NCBI GenBank assembly: GCA_030015575.1
Contig: JASDDO010000006.1
Coordinates: forward strand, 324,432,361 to 324,496,360
Source of the DNA: Agapanthus africanus
Taxonomy: Eukaryota > Streptophyta > Magnoliopsida > Asparagales > Amaryllidaceae
DNA: 64,000 nucleotides
Direction: 5' to 3'
Positions 33,451 through 46,547 of the stretch are shown here, in pieces. Position numbers and translations under genes: made by a program. The notes under the pieces are model-generated. The model did no database searches, had not been told where the DNA came from, and saw only the letters and a program-made list of their open reading frames with translations. Positions within the stretch are counted from its first letter, which is position 1. Every line of letters starts with the position of its first letter.

Positions 33451-35074
33451 ATCCCTAGAACATTCACTTATGTTCTAAAACTGCTTCCGACTATTCCTCC
33501 AGGATTGGATCAATATCTACTTATTGCATCTAGTGCAAGAACAACATCTGGTGTGGTACTTGACATCTCATGATTGACTCAATTGCCTAAGCAAGTGATC
33601 TGTCAATCATGCGTATCCCTCCCCCCTTTAGTCTGTAAGACACCTTTAGAGAGGGTGACTCCATTACCTGCAGGTGTACTACCGTGCCAGGAGTCGTCCA
33701 TTCTAAATACTCATAGAATGCTGTCAAGGTACCCTGATTGGGAAACCACCCAAATCTAGATCTAAAACCATAGATCTAGTAACCAGTATGTCTGATATAA
33801 TGTCCAAGTCCCATGTGGAGAAAACACTGTGTGACGACCAAAGTATAACCGATCGTAGTATAGGAATATCATTTCCTACTACCTTCTCAACAGATCCATC
33901 CCCTATTCTGATGACGTCAAACCCATGACTGTCACATCAGAAACAGATGATCTTACTCCGCTATATCTGCTTTAGTCTATAAATAGACATAAGCCTGATG
34001 TCCACCAATGCTTCCGCTGCTCCCACTGACTACGACAACCCTCTGCCAGAGTCATATAGACGTGCACTTCTAAAGCTAGTTTAGAACGACGCTATACTCA
34101 TCCTCCTGCCGGGTCTCGCAGCCTGGAACAACAACAATGGCAAGTGTGGGTAAACAAAAACTTCCCTGTCACCGTCCTTGAGGCTACCGGAGTACCTCTC
34201 GGGTGCCTGAAGTTACCCACCTTATCTGCGGAGTGGCCAATGGAATGTCAAATCAGATTGAATCTTTAGGTTCCTTATCAAATCTTCAGTAATCGTTTGC
34301 GGTTCTGGAATCACTTCCAGTTCTACCATACTCCCACTGCTGTTTTTTGAAAAAATCCATTTTTAATAAAACTGTGGCGAGTCTAGAACAATATTTCTAT
34401 TGATCTGCCAGATGGTAGAAAGTCAACCCTCGTCATAGCCTGGGTCAACCCACAAACAGCCATTACAGAAACGTGCCTTGAGTTATCCGGAGTCTGGTTT
34501 TAAGCATAAGCCGGACAACTCCCCGTACCTTAACATCGTTAAGATATGAACTGTTCTATATCCAATATAGAACCAGAGGCACTGATTCAATTGAACCAGA
34601 TTCAAATCATGCAACTATCTCCAGTGCATGTCAACTAAATGGAAGGAGGTCGATCAGCGTTACTCAACTTAGGAACGCTTCCAATTATGAGTATCCTGAA
34701 AGAGAAGCAATCTGTCTTCATCATTACTATCAACTGAATACCATACACAAGTATCTACATCTTCGATCTCTTTGAAGAATCCCGATACTTGCTACACCTG
34801 GTTCTCTACTCTATTCAAATACCTATAACTCCTCAAAACTTAGACCCTGTGTTTCCACGAAACAGCTGTCTAAAATCTAGAGAAGTCATAAGTAAACCGA
34901 ATATAGTACGAGGACCAACCCCTCTGTCCTGATGGACACTGGACAACATACAATACTCTGTATAAGTCCGCTGAGTCTAACAACTCTTTCACTGTGTGTC
35001 GTAGGTTGAAAACTGTACTTATGGTTAAGAAGAATTACACCGCTGTTTAATGCTCCTTACCTAACCATCCACTG

Positions 35075-35110
35075 ATATAGGTAAATGTCATCGACATAAT
35101 ATCAAAAAGG
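35075..35110 (-). pseudogene. Element H reverse transcriptase trace (copia)
   Basis: The minus strand reads YYVDDIYLYQ. YVDDI is the catalytic palm signature of Ty1/copia RT. It lies 1.7 kb upstream of the RNase H trace in reading direction, as expected. Surrounding sequence is too decayed to follow. Confidence 0.55.
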
Positions 35111-35529
35111 CATATCTCACTCTATGAAAATAGACGTACAGATATGTCAATTTGAAATTGGTGCATAACCGCGGATATTCAAAACCAAATAATTGCCGAC
35201 CGGCAAACAACCCAGGTGACTTCCTCAAATATCACCGATTACAACGAATCCCGATATAATGAGGATGATCACCCAATTCCCAATAACTTACTCCCACTCA
35301 TCATCTGTAAAACCATACAGATGTGAGAATCATACCTGGTAAATACATACCCTGGAATAAGTGTCTAATCGGGAAATCAGTTTTCTTTTAACAGTACACA
35401 GTGAAACTGAAACATTGTAATGTTTCTGTGGGGTATTCTGGTATTCCTAGTAATGCCTCTACCATTATCCAGATTCACAACTATAACCGTATAATTCTTT
35501 GCCACCTGTCCAAATCCCTTTATATGTCT

Positions 35530-36250
35530 TTAGTCATTACCGTCTGCACACCCCTTTAGGCCAATTGGTTTTCTTCCTTCCCTACCGTTCGGCACCAGCC
35601 TATGGTTTGGAAGAAGACTATCCAATAAGCATAAAGGGTGTACTGTCCTAATCCTAGGAGCACTCGCAATGCGAGAGAAGGTGAAGATAAAAGACACCTG
35701 AATGTACTTTATTCCTATTTCTCCTGAACCAGAATCCATCCCCGAACTGGAACAAGTTCCTTTCGAGTTCGTATATAACCATACGATGGAGTATCCAAAT
35801 AAACTGTGGATCTTCGTAGTGATACGGAGTGTCCTGGAGAAATACAAAGGTGATTTAGGATTGGCGAAGAAATACTTGGTTCGGCCGTGAATAGCAGTCG
35901 CAATTTACTTTGCCCTCTTACTAATCCCTTTCTTTGTCTTAACTCAATACCTTCTGTACACCATCGTTATGCTAATTGGTTTTCTTCATTCCCCACTGTT
36001 CGGCACCAGCCTAAGGTTTGGAAGAAGACTATCCAATTTGCGTAATAGGTGTACTACTCCTAAACCAAGGAGTACTCGCAACCTGAGAGAAGGTGAAAAG
36101 AAAAGACAACTGAATAGTCCTATCCGTTTTTCTCCAGAACCAGAAACCATCCTCGAAGTCCTTCGAGTTCGTATCTAACCATACGATGGTTTTGTCCAAT
36201 GGAAGTGGACGTTCGCGGTAATACGGGGTGCCCTGGAGAAAAGGGTAAAA
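35530..36250. repeat. Two direct repeats of about 310 bases in element H
   Basis: About 35530-35850 and 35940-36250 share 'ggttttctt', 'gttcggcaccagccta', 'ggtttggaagaagactatcc', 'gagagaaggtgaa', 'tctcctgaaccagaa' and 'accatacgatgg' in the same order. The copies differ by roughly 15-20% by eye, so the duplication predates the recent move of the element. Confidence 0.75.
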
Positions 36251-36659
36251 GTAGGAGTGGCAATGAGGTCTGCAACTCTGACAATCCAAAAGCCAGTGTT
36301 AAGAAGGTTCGGTCAACTTGGTCACTGAGTCATAGTCCAGGGTCGGGTCAATGGTCGCTGCCAGAGAGAGAGAGAAGAAACACTCAGCGTGCACTCTAAC
36401 CTAGATCAGAATGGTTACCACTTTGTCTAATCTGGAAACCTCCCACTGTACCTCAAATTCTCCTCCAAACCTGAAAGAAGAATTAGTCGGGATCACCCGA
36501 GGAGTAAACCAACTCATCAGTGGAAATCGGGATCCAACTATCACCGCATGATAACGTGACGGAATCCACTCACGTCACCACACTCCAGAAGGTATGCGCA
36601 TGCCTGGCAAGTTTCAGTTCTTTTGAAACTCCCGATGTGATTTTTACCCCTAGGACTCA

Positions 36660-36860
36660 AGTGACCTTGACGGAGTCAACAAATCAAAGAGTCCTAGTCA
36701 AGTTCAACCCGTCATTATCTGGATTGCATTAAACCCACCCGTACGTGCCCTTGACGGAGTCAACAAGGCCGCACGACTGTCCTAACCAATCCCACTTATG
36801 CAACAAACAAGCACCACTTAGCTACCGTACACTACGCCTTGACGGAGTCAACAAATGCAG
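36660..36860. repeat. Three copies of 'ccttgacggagtcaacaa' in element H
   Basis: The 18-base word occurs near 36664, 36749 and 36837, spaced about 85-90 bases, with little similarity between the copies. Confidence 0.7.
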
Positions 36861-36984
36861 CACGAATACTAAATAATACCCATAAGAAATGACGGAGGGC
36901 TACGAATGGTTTTTGGCGAAAAACCTTTAACGTAATGAACTTGATATCGTTGAAGGAACTGCATAGCCTTTTAGAAAATATAGT

Positions 36985-37240
36985 GACGAAAACCTTTACT
37001 AAAGAGGTCACTCCCGGTGAAGGGATCTCGGCTCTTTCCCCGTAGAATGAGGTGCAGGATATTCCAACTGAATACCACGATGCAAAGCAAAAGTAATCGG
37101 CTATAGTGAAGTTAATGCCCTGACGCAAACTTCTGTCCAAGGGGTCACTCCCGGTGAAGGGATCTCGGCCCTTGCCTCGTCGACTGAGGAGCAGGATATT
37201 CCAGATGAATACCACGATGCAAAACAAAAGTGAACGTCCT
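36985..37240. repeat. Two direct repeats of about 105 bases in element H
   Basis: 'ggtcactcccggtgaaggga', 'tctcgg', 'gcaggatattcca' and 'gaataccacgatgcaaa' occur in the same order at about 36988-37095 and 37128-37235. They lie in the presumed gag or leader half of the element. Confidence 0.75.
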
Positions 37241-37379
37241 TGCAATAACAGCTTTTTTTTTTGAAAAATGTTCCAACAACATCAGATTAGGTTTGTTTAT
37301 CTTGCATTGATCCGAATCAATGCAGTCCCATCAATTGATCACACCACAAAGAACGAAAATATACTGACGTACGTATATG

Positions 37380-38646
37380 CCATCCGCATTCGCCACTGGG
37401 TCCCGTCATCACCCGTTAGGTTAGCTAACTAACGGCAGAGCGGGGACTGGACTAGCGCGGGTGTAAAACATATACAACATCTACTAATATATATACCAAT
37501 ATATAGTATTTCGCTCAAGGCGTGAATAAAATGCAACATCACAGAAATGTACAGCATCACAGAACAATACAGATATCTGGAAGCCCCGGGTTTCACAGAG
37601 CCGCTGCTGAAACCCGACGTTCCCTTGGTCGTGTGGATAGCCTGTGCAATGAAATCCTAGACCCCTACGGGCGCGGCAAGTCACCCGCCAAGACCTGAAG
37701 CGAGGCAGCCCCCTTCAGTACCGTGAATGGACCACCCAGCACTTCACGGAATCCGGCAACTTGGGCACCCCTCCTGGGTCAACCTGTACCCCCTACGAGT
37801 GCGGCGAATAGCCCGCCAATCCTGGACTGAAGCCCCCTCCGTCTCAATGCCCTGAGATGCGGGCCCGTTGCCCTCCAGAACCCGGCTATCCGTGCACCCC
37901 ACCGCGGGGCAAACCTAGTACAGAATGTAAAATATACATACACCGGGTACATCGACCGCAACCAGGTCGTGCCCCAAAAAAATAATACAAACAGGCAGTG
38001 ACGGCAGTCCACATGTCGGACGCTCGCCCCGCAATATCAAATGTACATAATACAACAAAACTGTACTAGCATTGCATCCAGGCTATCCCCCACGACCGAT
38101 CCGCAACATCACAGCATAAACATAGAACATCAACGTGAAAGTCACGTTCGCAAATCCGTCTAACTGGGCTATAGCAGTCAGACCGGATTTACCGATCGAG
38201 TGACATTCACGGTCGCAGATATAATGTAAATACTGTGAAATAATGTGTTTAAAATTTTCCAATTGACCAAAAAATAACAAGTGGGCCCCCAATCAAAACT
38301 GTAGCAGTCACAGAAAACCTGGGCCCAAATTTAATATTCCAAAACCCTTAATTTCATCCCATAAAACAACTGAAGAAAAACGACAAAGTGGGCCCACCAT
38401 ATTGCGGCGGAAGGGCGGCAGAAAGTGGGTTAGTGCCGCGCTTCCGCGCTCTAGGTCAGGGCTCACTGTATCGTTTTTTCCCAGTATTCTTAGAACACCC
38501 TGTCATTCTCAGACCACCTGAAAAATTTTTAGACTCCAAAAAATTTCGACAGAAACTGATGTGCAATAAAAATACGGTTTTTGGAAATTTCGGTCGATCG
38601 GAAACGCAAACACATCAAACGAAGCTAGGTAAGGTTAATGGCGTGT
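37380..38646 (-). other. Element H 5' leader region, shared with element L
   Basis: Read on the minus strand from the primer-binding site, this matches element L from 62971 to the window edge, for example 'gaagtgctgggtg', 'cgcttcaggt.ttggcgggt' and 'aggctatcc'. No coding similarity is seen. Conservation of a long noncoding leader in both copies suggests it is a regular part of the family. Confidence 0.65.
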
Positions 38647-38657
38647 CTCTGATACCA
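38647..38657 (-). other. Element H primer-binding site (initiator Met tRNA)
   Basis: On the minus strand TGGTATCAGAG directly follows the 5' LTR. Confidence 0.85.
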
Positions 38658-40881
38658 TGTTGCGCCACGGCAGCGCCCCGGCCTCTTACTCGAGGCCAAA
38701 ATGCGGAATCAAAAATTTTCCTTACTCGGAAACCGGCGCTACCGCGGACAATTACCCGGATCGTTTACCATTAACCTATACTAGCTAACAAGAGATGGGA
38801 AAAGAAGTATACCGAGTGATCCGAGTCCTCCGGTCTTCTCTTCATCATCCCGATCTCCCGCGGAAAAGCTTGGCTCCACATCGTCGCCTCCTCGCCGGAA
38901 AGGGCACCACATCGCCTTCGTCTTTTACGGGCTCCCGCCTCAATACCGAGGCAACTCGAGCATGAAGCCGGCAACTCGACATGCTCAAGAATTGCTGTAG
39001 AATGTGGTGTGTAGAATCGTAGTCTCTTTTTGGGGTATTGGAGTTGCTATGATGGAGGAATGAGAACAAGGAAAATATATATGGTGCTTTCATTTTTCCT
39101 TGCATGAAGATATGAGATGAAGAAAAATGTGTCATGCCAAAAAGAAATTTTCTCTCATCTCCTCACTCAAGTGGCCGGCCAAACCATGATAGAAATGGTG
39201 GAGGAATCTCTAAACAAATGAAGCAAGAAGGGAGGTTATTGTAGGAGCAAGGAAGTGGTGACCACAACATCAAGCAAGAAAACAAAGAACCATGCTTCAC
39301 ATTAATTCACACCATACCCTTTCATGTCAAATTAATGCAAGCATGGAGCAAGATATGAAAGGTATCATAATCAACACAATTGCATAAAACCCCTCCACAA
39401 ATGTAATTTGCAAAACTGCAAATTACCCCCTCCATCGGTAAAGTCCGGCCGGGAAAGAACAAAGGAAAACCGGCCGGAACGGAATGCAAACTGGCAACTC
39501 CAGAAAACTGGTCCCGTAATAAATTACAGGAAAACCCCTACACTGTGCATACACACCTGCATCTGTATTCCGACCGGATACAAATGCAATGAGACAAAAT
39601 CTACACTGTACTAAACTAGTACCGGCTTAAACCAAAGCCGGCTAGTAAAATCCGTTCGATCCTGATCCGTGCAATACCGCACGTATCTGATCGAACCCTG
39701 CCATATAACTATACGGCCACTAGTACAATACTGTCTGATCCTGATCCGTGCAATACCGCACGTATCTGATCGGACCCTGCCATATCTCCATACGGCCTCT
39801 ACAGCGTTTCGCCCGAAAGCTGAGTAACTGAAAGTGTGGTGGACTCTAAAGACTCGTCAATACTATGGCTGTGGATTTAACCACTGGCACGTCAGAGGTA
39901 TAAGCCAATACGTGACGGGCCACCAGCTATTGACCAAAAGGGACGTCGATGAGGAAGCTCACCCCGACACCCAACTGAGCCTGTCAGTGACAATATCCGT
40001 ACAGTCCGGTCCGTTCGTCTATGAGTATCGCATGGCGGGCCTAGGGGGTTGGTGAAAGTCAGACCCCCAAAAGCGGTACAAGTCGTGTCGGAGCGTAGCC
40101 CAGAACGCCCTGAGATACTACTGGAATACCTACCAGTAAATCTCCTGCCTCGGCCGAGGGCTTTGCGTAATGGCTCTCCTAGACACAGCGCGACCTCACC
40201 CCCAATACCGGGAGAGACGAACCCCTGCAGATCCGCTCACTGCCTCCATGTGGCTCGGGACTGTACCCAACTAAAACCTGTTTGCACGACTCCTTTGAGC
40301 CGTGGTAGGGTAGTAATCAAAGCACAGTGGGAACTCACACGAGACAAATGACGATCTCAGGTCGATGAACTAACCTGTACACATGTCACCTGGGAACTGC
40401 TATCTGACGTCTGGTATAAGACCAACCAGCAGGTTCCCGGCGAGTCCTGTCCGGTGTACTCATAACCCAATGAGCACCTGTATACATCTTAGGTGAACCA
40501 ACTGACACCAGTGGCTTGTGAGATCGGCCACCGCCCCTCGTCGGGGTCTCGACTGTATACACTAGTCTACTAATGGAGTATCGATGCCCAGTCTCGAAAC
40601 TCCCACGACTAGGGACATTTTAAGGATGTGCTTATAGACCCCAGCTCCCACGTATATGATCGCCATCATACTGCTGGTCGTCAAGCAAGAATCCTAGGGG
40701 CTCTATCAACGTGCAATAGCGACATGTCAGGTCACCTAAAGCAGTACACGATGATAAAGATAAACCAGATAGCATACTATCATCTCGAGTAAGACTGTCC
40801 TACCGGGATAGGTCCTCCCTCAATCATTGCAATCACGTGCCTGTGATCCAATAATTGACTCTGAGGGCACTATCTCCAACA
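38658..40881 (-). repeat. Element H 5' LTR
   Basis: It is the same length as 30747-32970 and looks the same throughout. It is followed by target repeat ccttt at 40882-40886, after which the LTR of element G resumes. Confidence 0.92.
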
Positions 40882-40886
40882 CCTTT

Positions 40887-42062
40887 TACCTATTTTAAGG
40901 GTTTAACCCTTCTCAAAGAACCTAGTTCTTTTCCTGGATCAGAGATCCACAAGACAAGCTTTCCACAAGTTGAGAATTTAATTCTCATCAGGAAGATCTT
41001 GTTCTTGAGAATTAAAGATTCAGAAAAGAACTAGAAAAAAGAACCTATCCTATGGGGATTTAATTCCTCCGAAAATAGGGTTTAACCCTAAAAGAAACTT
41101 ATAAGAACTTGGTTTTTAAAAGAAAACTTGATCCCAGATCTTCAAAACAAAGATCTTGGTGATCATTAATGGGCAAAATGCCATTAGCAGAGAATCAATC
41201 TCTGAAAGAGAAAAGAAATTAGCGCCCTACGTGAGCACCCCCAAAAATGCCCAGCGCTTCACGTGAAAGACACGTGGGCGCCCAAAGCAGAAGCTCAGCA
41301 CCTCACGTGCTCCTCACGCGGACGCCACAAAAAAAAATAAGAGTGCTTAGCACTCCATAAATAGCCAAAACGGCAGAGTGCTTAGCAATGATTGGGTAGG
41401 GCCCAGCGCCTCACATGCTCCTCATTTGGGTGCCATAAAAATAATAAGAGTGCTTAGCACTCCATAAATAGCCAAAACGGCTGAGTGCTTAGTACTGATT
41501 AGGCAACGCCCAGCGCCTCACGTGTTCCTCACTTGGGCACCACCAAAAAAAAGAAGAGAGAAAAGTTCTTAACACTCCATAAACAACCAAAATGGCTGAG
41601 TGCTTAGCGTTCATTGGGAGACGCCCATAATTAAATGCTTCACATGACACCCATGTAAGTGTCAGAGCGTTAAACAAGTGCTTAACACTTTTCCATAAAA
41701 AAAAGGGGGACTGAACCAACAGAGCCCAAATAAGTACTTAGCACTTCTGAATAAAAAAACCTGAGCAGACTAAGTCCAGATTGGCTAATTCTATAAAACT
41801 TTCTTATAGCTGAGCCCAAAATGCTCAGTTGTTTGGATCTTAAATAAAAATGATCCTTAAAATATCACTAGGTTGATCTTAGTCTCAAATTAGACTAACG
41901 TATTCTTAGTCAAAAATAAATTGAGCCAAAAAGCTCGCACATTTGAGTTGATCTTAATCTCAAACTAGATCAACGATCCTTAAATAAAACCAAATCTTTT
42001 TGAACCAAAAGAACATACAACCTAAGTTCAAAAAACTGTCAAGCAAATCCTTGACCCAAACC
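40887..42062 (+). repeat. Element G LTR, second piece
   Basis: Hairpin words (aagggtttaaccctt, tgagaatttaattctca), then 'agtgcttagcactccataa' repeats and GCGCC/cacgtg words, then 'cttagtctaatt' words related to the LTR of element B. The last five bases, aaacc, are the target site of element I. Confidence 0.7.
41330..41720. repeat. Repeats of 'gagtgcttagcactccataa' with cacgtg words
   Basis: Three to four units of about 110-120 bases share 'aagagtgcttagcactccat', 'aaatagccaaaa', 'ggctgagtgcttag' and 'cccagcgcctcacgtg'. They start near 41335, 41445 and 41560. This corresponds to the GCGC-rich blocks of the LTR of element B. Confidence 0.7.
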
Positions 42063-44917
42063 TGTCACACCCCGCTTCACAGTATACGGGCAGAGGACAC
42101 GACGAGGCTGCTACGTATTTACTCAGAAGTAAAAACGCTAAGCGTAACTAAGTAATATAAAAGAAATATACACAAGAGACAATGTAATGAACAACAACTT
42201 TATTTATTAACATTCTTTTACAGTACATGGAAAAGTAAATACATGGAATGAAAAACAATGCCTAAATAATGGCATAACAGAAATGAAAGTACTGAAAGTA
42301 AATGTATACAAGGAATCTAAAGCTCGGGGTCGTAAGCTAGCTGGTCCAAATTCTCGCTGGTGGGCTCGATCTCCTGAAGATCCGAATCACCTGACGATAT
42401 TCTAAAGAAAAGAAAGAGGATATCGTCAGCGAACAAATCACTCGGTAAGTCCCAAAGATAAGGGAGAAGTAGAATAGACACACAGAGAGAGAGTGTGTGT
42501 AACTTTTAAAGTTATATTATATTGTTATAATGTTGTATTTAGTGTTAACGTTGTTGTTTGTAACTTGGTACAGAAGATGCCAGTGTATACGAGTGGAGTC
42601 TCGTTAGACCAGAGACTATGGTGAACGGAATATAAGGAACCGTTTATGCCATGGTACAATAGCAATTGAATTCAGGTTAGGTGTCTTAATAGTTGCAGTC
42701 TCGTGGCATTTCTAACACCTTCCGTATCAATCTACCCCTTATAAACCCCGTGATGTCTTAATTGTATTGTTTGTATTGTATTGTCTTGTAATTGAATTGT
42801 ATAGATGGATGACTTGCCGAAACCATGATATCAGTAAATGGATGTAACTGGAGAATCATGTAGATGGATGTATATCCATGGTTCGGTTCAGTCAAGTTGT
42901 ATAAATTGATAGATTGAAAAAATTGAATATATGGATTCATATTGAATTGTTATATATACTTGAATCTCATTCAAGTCAGATTATTTATAATGAGACTCAG
43001 TCTGAGTCAGACAAATAGAAAAGAAATTGAATTCTGAATTAAGTTTTGATGTTATCGGTAACCGCTGCACATGGACGGCAGGATTTGTGTCTTTTTCAAA
43101 GACGATTACCGTGTTGATAACACCGTTTGTTAAATTGTCTATCTTAAATAGGCAAGCACCCATATCTCCGGTTCCCTGAGGCTCAAGAGACTGGTCCTGC
43201 TTAAACCTATATTTACTAGGGTCCTTATTGTACTTAATAAAACTTGAGGGGGTTTTATATAAAAATAATTTTGTATAATTTTCAAAATACACCTCAAGTA
43301 TTTAATTATCATCTTTAGAGTTTTCATAGATGTATATTTTATATATGTTACATTTCTAGTGAGTAAAACCTAATTTCATATTAAAGTATTGAACTTGTAT
43401 GGAATTGCATGGTGTTTTCATGTAAAGTGATTTTTTTGATTTAGAAAAGTTGGAATATTTACATTATATCAAAAAATAGATATTTTGATGACACATACAT
43501 ATCTATAAATTAAAATAATTTAATTTATTATTTTTCTTGAAATCTCATTTTCTTAAGATATTTGTATTTTTAAATCTTTCGAGACCGTATGTTCCTTGCG
43601 GAGGTCTGCATCTCACACTACTAAACCCGAGGATGTGCGATAATCCGCACAATCCCAAACGGGTTCCCCAAAATGGGTTGTAGCGGCGCTTTGCAAAGAT
43701 TTGTTTAAAATACATAATCTTGTAGAAAAAAGGTTTTTTATAAGTTTGAGATAGTTTTGTGTAAAACAGTATTTTCCCAAAAGTATGCTCCCAAAAATCA
43801 TCGTGCTATGTTACATATAAGTGTTGTGAGGAGGTAGGTCATTACCTCGTGAACTATCTAAAGGTATAGCAAGGGCAATGATGTTTTTATGTCGAAACTA
43901 AACTATATGGTATTTTTCTGAAAAATGCGATAAAAATTACAATAGACATTCTTTTGAAATAGAACTTGTTCAATATGTTTTGTTAATGATTAATAGTCAT
44001 GTTGTGAGAGTTTGGTATTATTTTTTTTAAAGAAAAATGGAACTTTTAAAGAAAAACCGAATCGGAAGTTGGATTAACTCCGCTTCCGTCGGGTTTTAGA
44101 AATACAAGTTTTTAGAGTAGACAAGAGAAGGGGAGGAGGGAATTACTGGATTTTAGATTAGAGAAGAGGAAGAGGGAGTGGTAGGAGGTGCTGGTGCGTC
44201 GTTTCGTCTCCGGGAGCTCGTAGGGTCGCCGTCGGAAGTTCGCCAGAGCTTCGCCCTTCGCTAACTCCACTTGTACACAAAAAGATCTAGAGATTTTTCT
44301 TGAGAGTTTGGACAGAGATTGTGAATGAGGGGGTGTGAAATGGGGAGGTATTTATAGGAAAAATTAGGGTTAGGGTTTGATAGAAAATGCATTAAAAATT
44401 ATGCATTAAAAAGAGTTTTAATTGGATTTTAAGTCTTTGGAATAATGCAGGGAATTAAACATGACAGGGATTATGGGAAGGCAAAGAGGCACAGATTTCA
44501 AGAAGGAAGAATTGTATTTTGGGCGAGTTCAGCCGGCGGCGGTGGCCGAGTTAGGCGAGTCGCCGGCCGATCCGGTCCGAGTCGGGCTGATTCTCCCCGT
44601 CATGTGTACTTTGTTGTTTGGTCTACCTCCTGGGCTCGTTTGTTTTTAGTGTGACCTTTGGGTTTACGGGTTAAGCACGTGTAGACTCTTAGGCTTCTAA
44701 AAAAATTATAAGAAAACTAATAAAAATAATGTGGCTGATGGGATTTAAACTCTGGTGCTTTGGTTCAACAATGCAAGGTCTTATCAATGAGCTACAAGCT
44801 CTTACTTGCTGTCCAAAAGTAAATTAAATACTTATGGTACTCACAGGAAATGTAAATACCCCAAGTATACATTAACTTTAAATCAATTTTATGTATCCAA
44901 GAATTGGAGTTGTTACA
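42063..44917 (-). repeat. Element I 3' LTR
   Basis: A 2855-base LTR reading TGTAACAACTCC..GGTGTGACA on the minus strand. It shows the unoccupied target of element J near 43685-43695 ('gcgctttgcaaag'). Confidence 0.9.
44347..44360 (-). promoter_or_regulatory. Probable TATA box of element I LTR
   Basis: On the minus strand CCTATAAATACC stands in an AT-rich setting and is kept in the other LTR near 57707-57719. Confidence 0.5.
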
Positions 44918-44984
44918 GTCTACCCTCCTTATAAAAATTTCGTTCTCGAAATTTACAATTTATTTTAAGGACTAATTTACAAAT

Positions 44985-45115
44985 AAGTGGGGATATCTTG
45001 CACGCATTTCATCTTCCTTTTCCTATGTCAATTATCCTAGAGTGTCTTTTCTCCACATCACTCGAACCAAGTTGATTTCTTTGTTCCGAAGTGACTTCAT
45101 TTTCCTGTCCAGAAT
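44985..45115 (-). pseudogene. Element I chromodomain remnant
   Basis: The minus strand reads PVEILDRKMKSLRNKEIN, then LVRVMWRKD, and EKEDEMRARYPHL. This is the Tekay-type chromodomain after integrase. 'aaatttcgagaacgaaattt' on the minus strand follows, the usual Tekay signature before the purine tract. Confidence 0.75.
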
Positions 45116-46532
45116 CTCAACTGGTTGCTGCTCACAAGATAAGTCGGTTGTACAGTGAGCTCGGAATGATCGAGAATGTGGCTGGGGTCATTCATATACC
45201 TTCTGAGTTGGGATATATGGAATACGTTATGCACTCCTTCCAATGAAGGTGGAAGTGCTAAGCAATAAGCCACTTCACCGACTCGTTCGAGTATGTCGAA
45301 CGGTCTAATGTATCTCGGACTTAGCTTACCCCGTCTTCTAAATCGAATCACTCCACAGTTTGGAGATATCTTCAGAAATACATGATCTCCTGGCTGGAAC
45401 TCCAAATGATGGCGCTTTGCATCAGCCCATTGTTTCTATCGATCTTGGGCTATGCGCATCTTATCTTTGATAGTACGAACCACACCAACAGTTGTTACTA
45501 TCATCTCAGGTCCAAGGAGTTCTCTATCCTCGATGTCGTCCCAACTTAATGGCGATCGACACTTCCTTCCGTAAAGTGCTGCAAAAGGTGCCATTCCGAT
45601 GCTTTCTTAGTAGCTGTTGTTGTATGAAAACTCCACAAGATGTAGGTGATTTTCCCACGATCCTTCAAAGTCTAGCATACACGCTCTAAGGATATCTTCC
45701 AAGATCTGAATAGTATGCTTAGACCGACTATCAGTTTGTGGATGATAAGCTGTGCTGAAATTTAGACTTGCTCCCAAGCTCGCTTGCAGACTTTGCCAAA
45801 ATTGCGATCGGAACCTGGTGTCACGATCGGAGATAATGCAGACCGGTACTCTATGAAGTCGCACAATTTCCTGTATGAGTTCATGGGTATCAAAGATAGT
45901 ACATATTTGAAGAGTTTAAATCTTACTTAGATTCTTACCTTTATGCACTTCTTTGCTAACATCTCAGTTGATTGGCCAACCCAAAATGGGATGAAGTGAG
46001 CCGACTTTGTGAGTCGATCCATAATAACCCATACCGTATCATTACCCTTTTTGCTACGAGGAAGAGCAGTTTTAAAATTCATTATGATGTGTTGCCATTT
46101 CCATTCCGAGATAGGTAACAGTTGAAGTAATCCAGCAGTCCTGTGACGTTCAGCCTTTACTTGCTGGCACACCAAACATTTAGCGACGCTTCTGGCTACT
46201 TCACGTTTCATTCCATGCCACCAGTAATTCTGACGTAGATTTTTGTATATCTTTGCACCTCCAGGGTGTACTGAGTAGGGAAAGCTATGAGCTTCTTTCA
46301 TTAACTCTTCCAAAACAGAACCTTTTGGTACACACAAGTTGCTACCGTATCTCAAAGATCCGTCTTCATGGATGATGAAATCTGTTCCGAGTCCATTCTC
46401 TACTTGTTCTATGATATTTTGCAACTTAGCATCATTTACTTGAGCTGCTTTAATCTGATTAACAATAATAGATTGAACTTGTAAGTTCATCAAACTTGAT
46501 GCGTTACCTGGCATGACTACTTCAATCTCCAT
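45097..46532 (-). pseudogene. Element I integrase remnant
   Basis: The N-terminal part (45927-46532) has [32 protein letters not shown], and the core start MNFKTALPRS and WVIMDRLTKSAHFIPF. The next part (45607-45864) has [22 protein letters not shown] and LVEFSYNN. The C-terminal part (45097-45405) has GPFDILERVGEVAYCLALP-like residues and HNVFHISQLRRYM. The order is that of a chromovirus integrase. It is a fossil with a few breaks. Confidence 0.88.
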
Positions 46533-46547
46533 CTGATAAAAGTTTTG

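Larger units (their letters stand above)
30747..40881 (-). mobile_element. Element H: Ty1/copia element with apparently identical LTRs and a decayed interior
   Basis: LTRs TGTTGCGCC..CTCCAACA lie at 30747-32970 and 38658-40881, each 2224 bases. Target repeat ccttt is at 30742-30746 and 40882-40886. The primer-binding site beside the right LTR and the purine tract beside the left LTR show it reads on the minus strand. All short frames in one LTR recur unchanged in the other at a constant offset of 7911, so the LTRs look identical and the insertion is very recent. The interior has copia RT and RNase H words but no long frame. It is heavily broken, so it was probably copied by enzymes from a relative such as element L. 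Confidence 0.88.
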
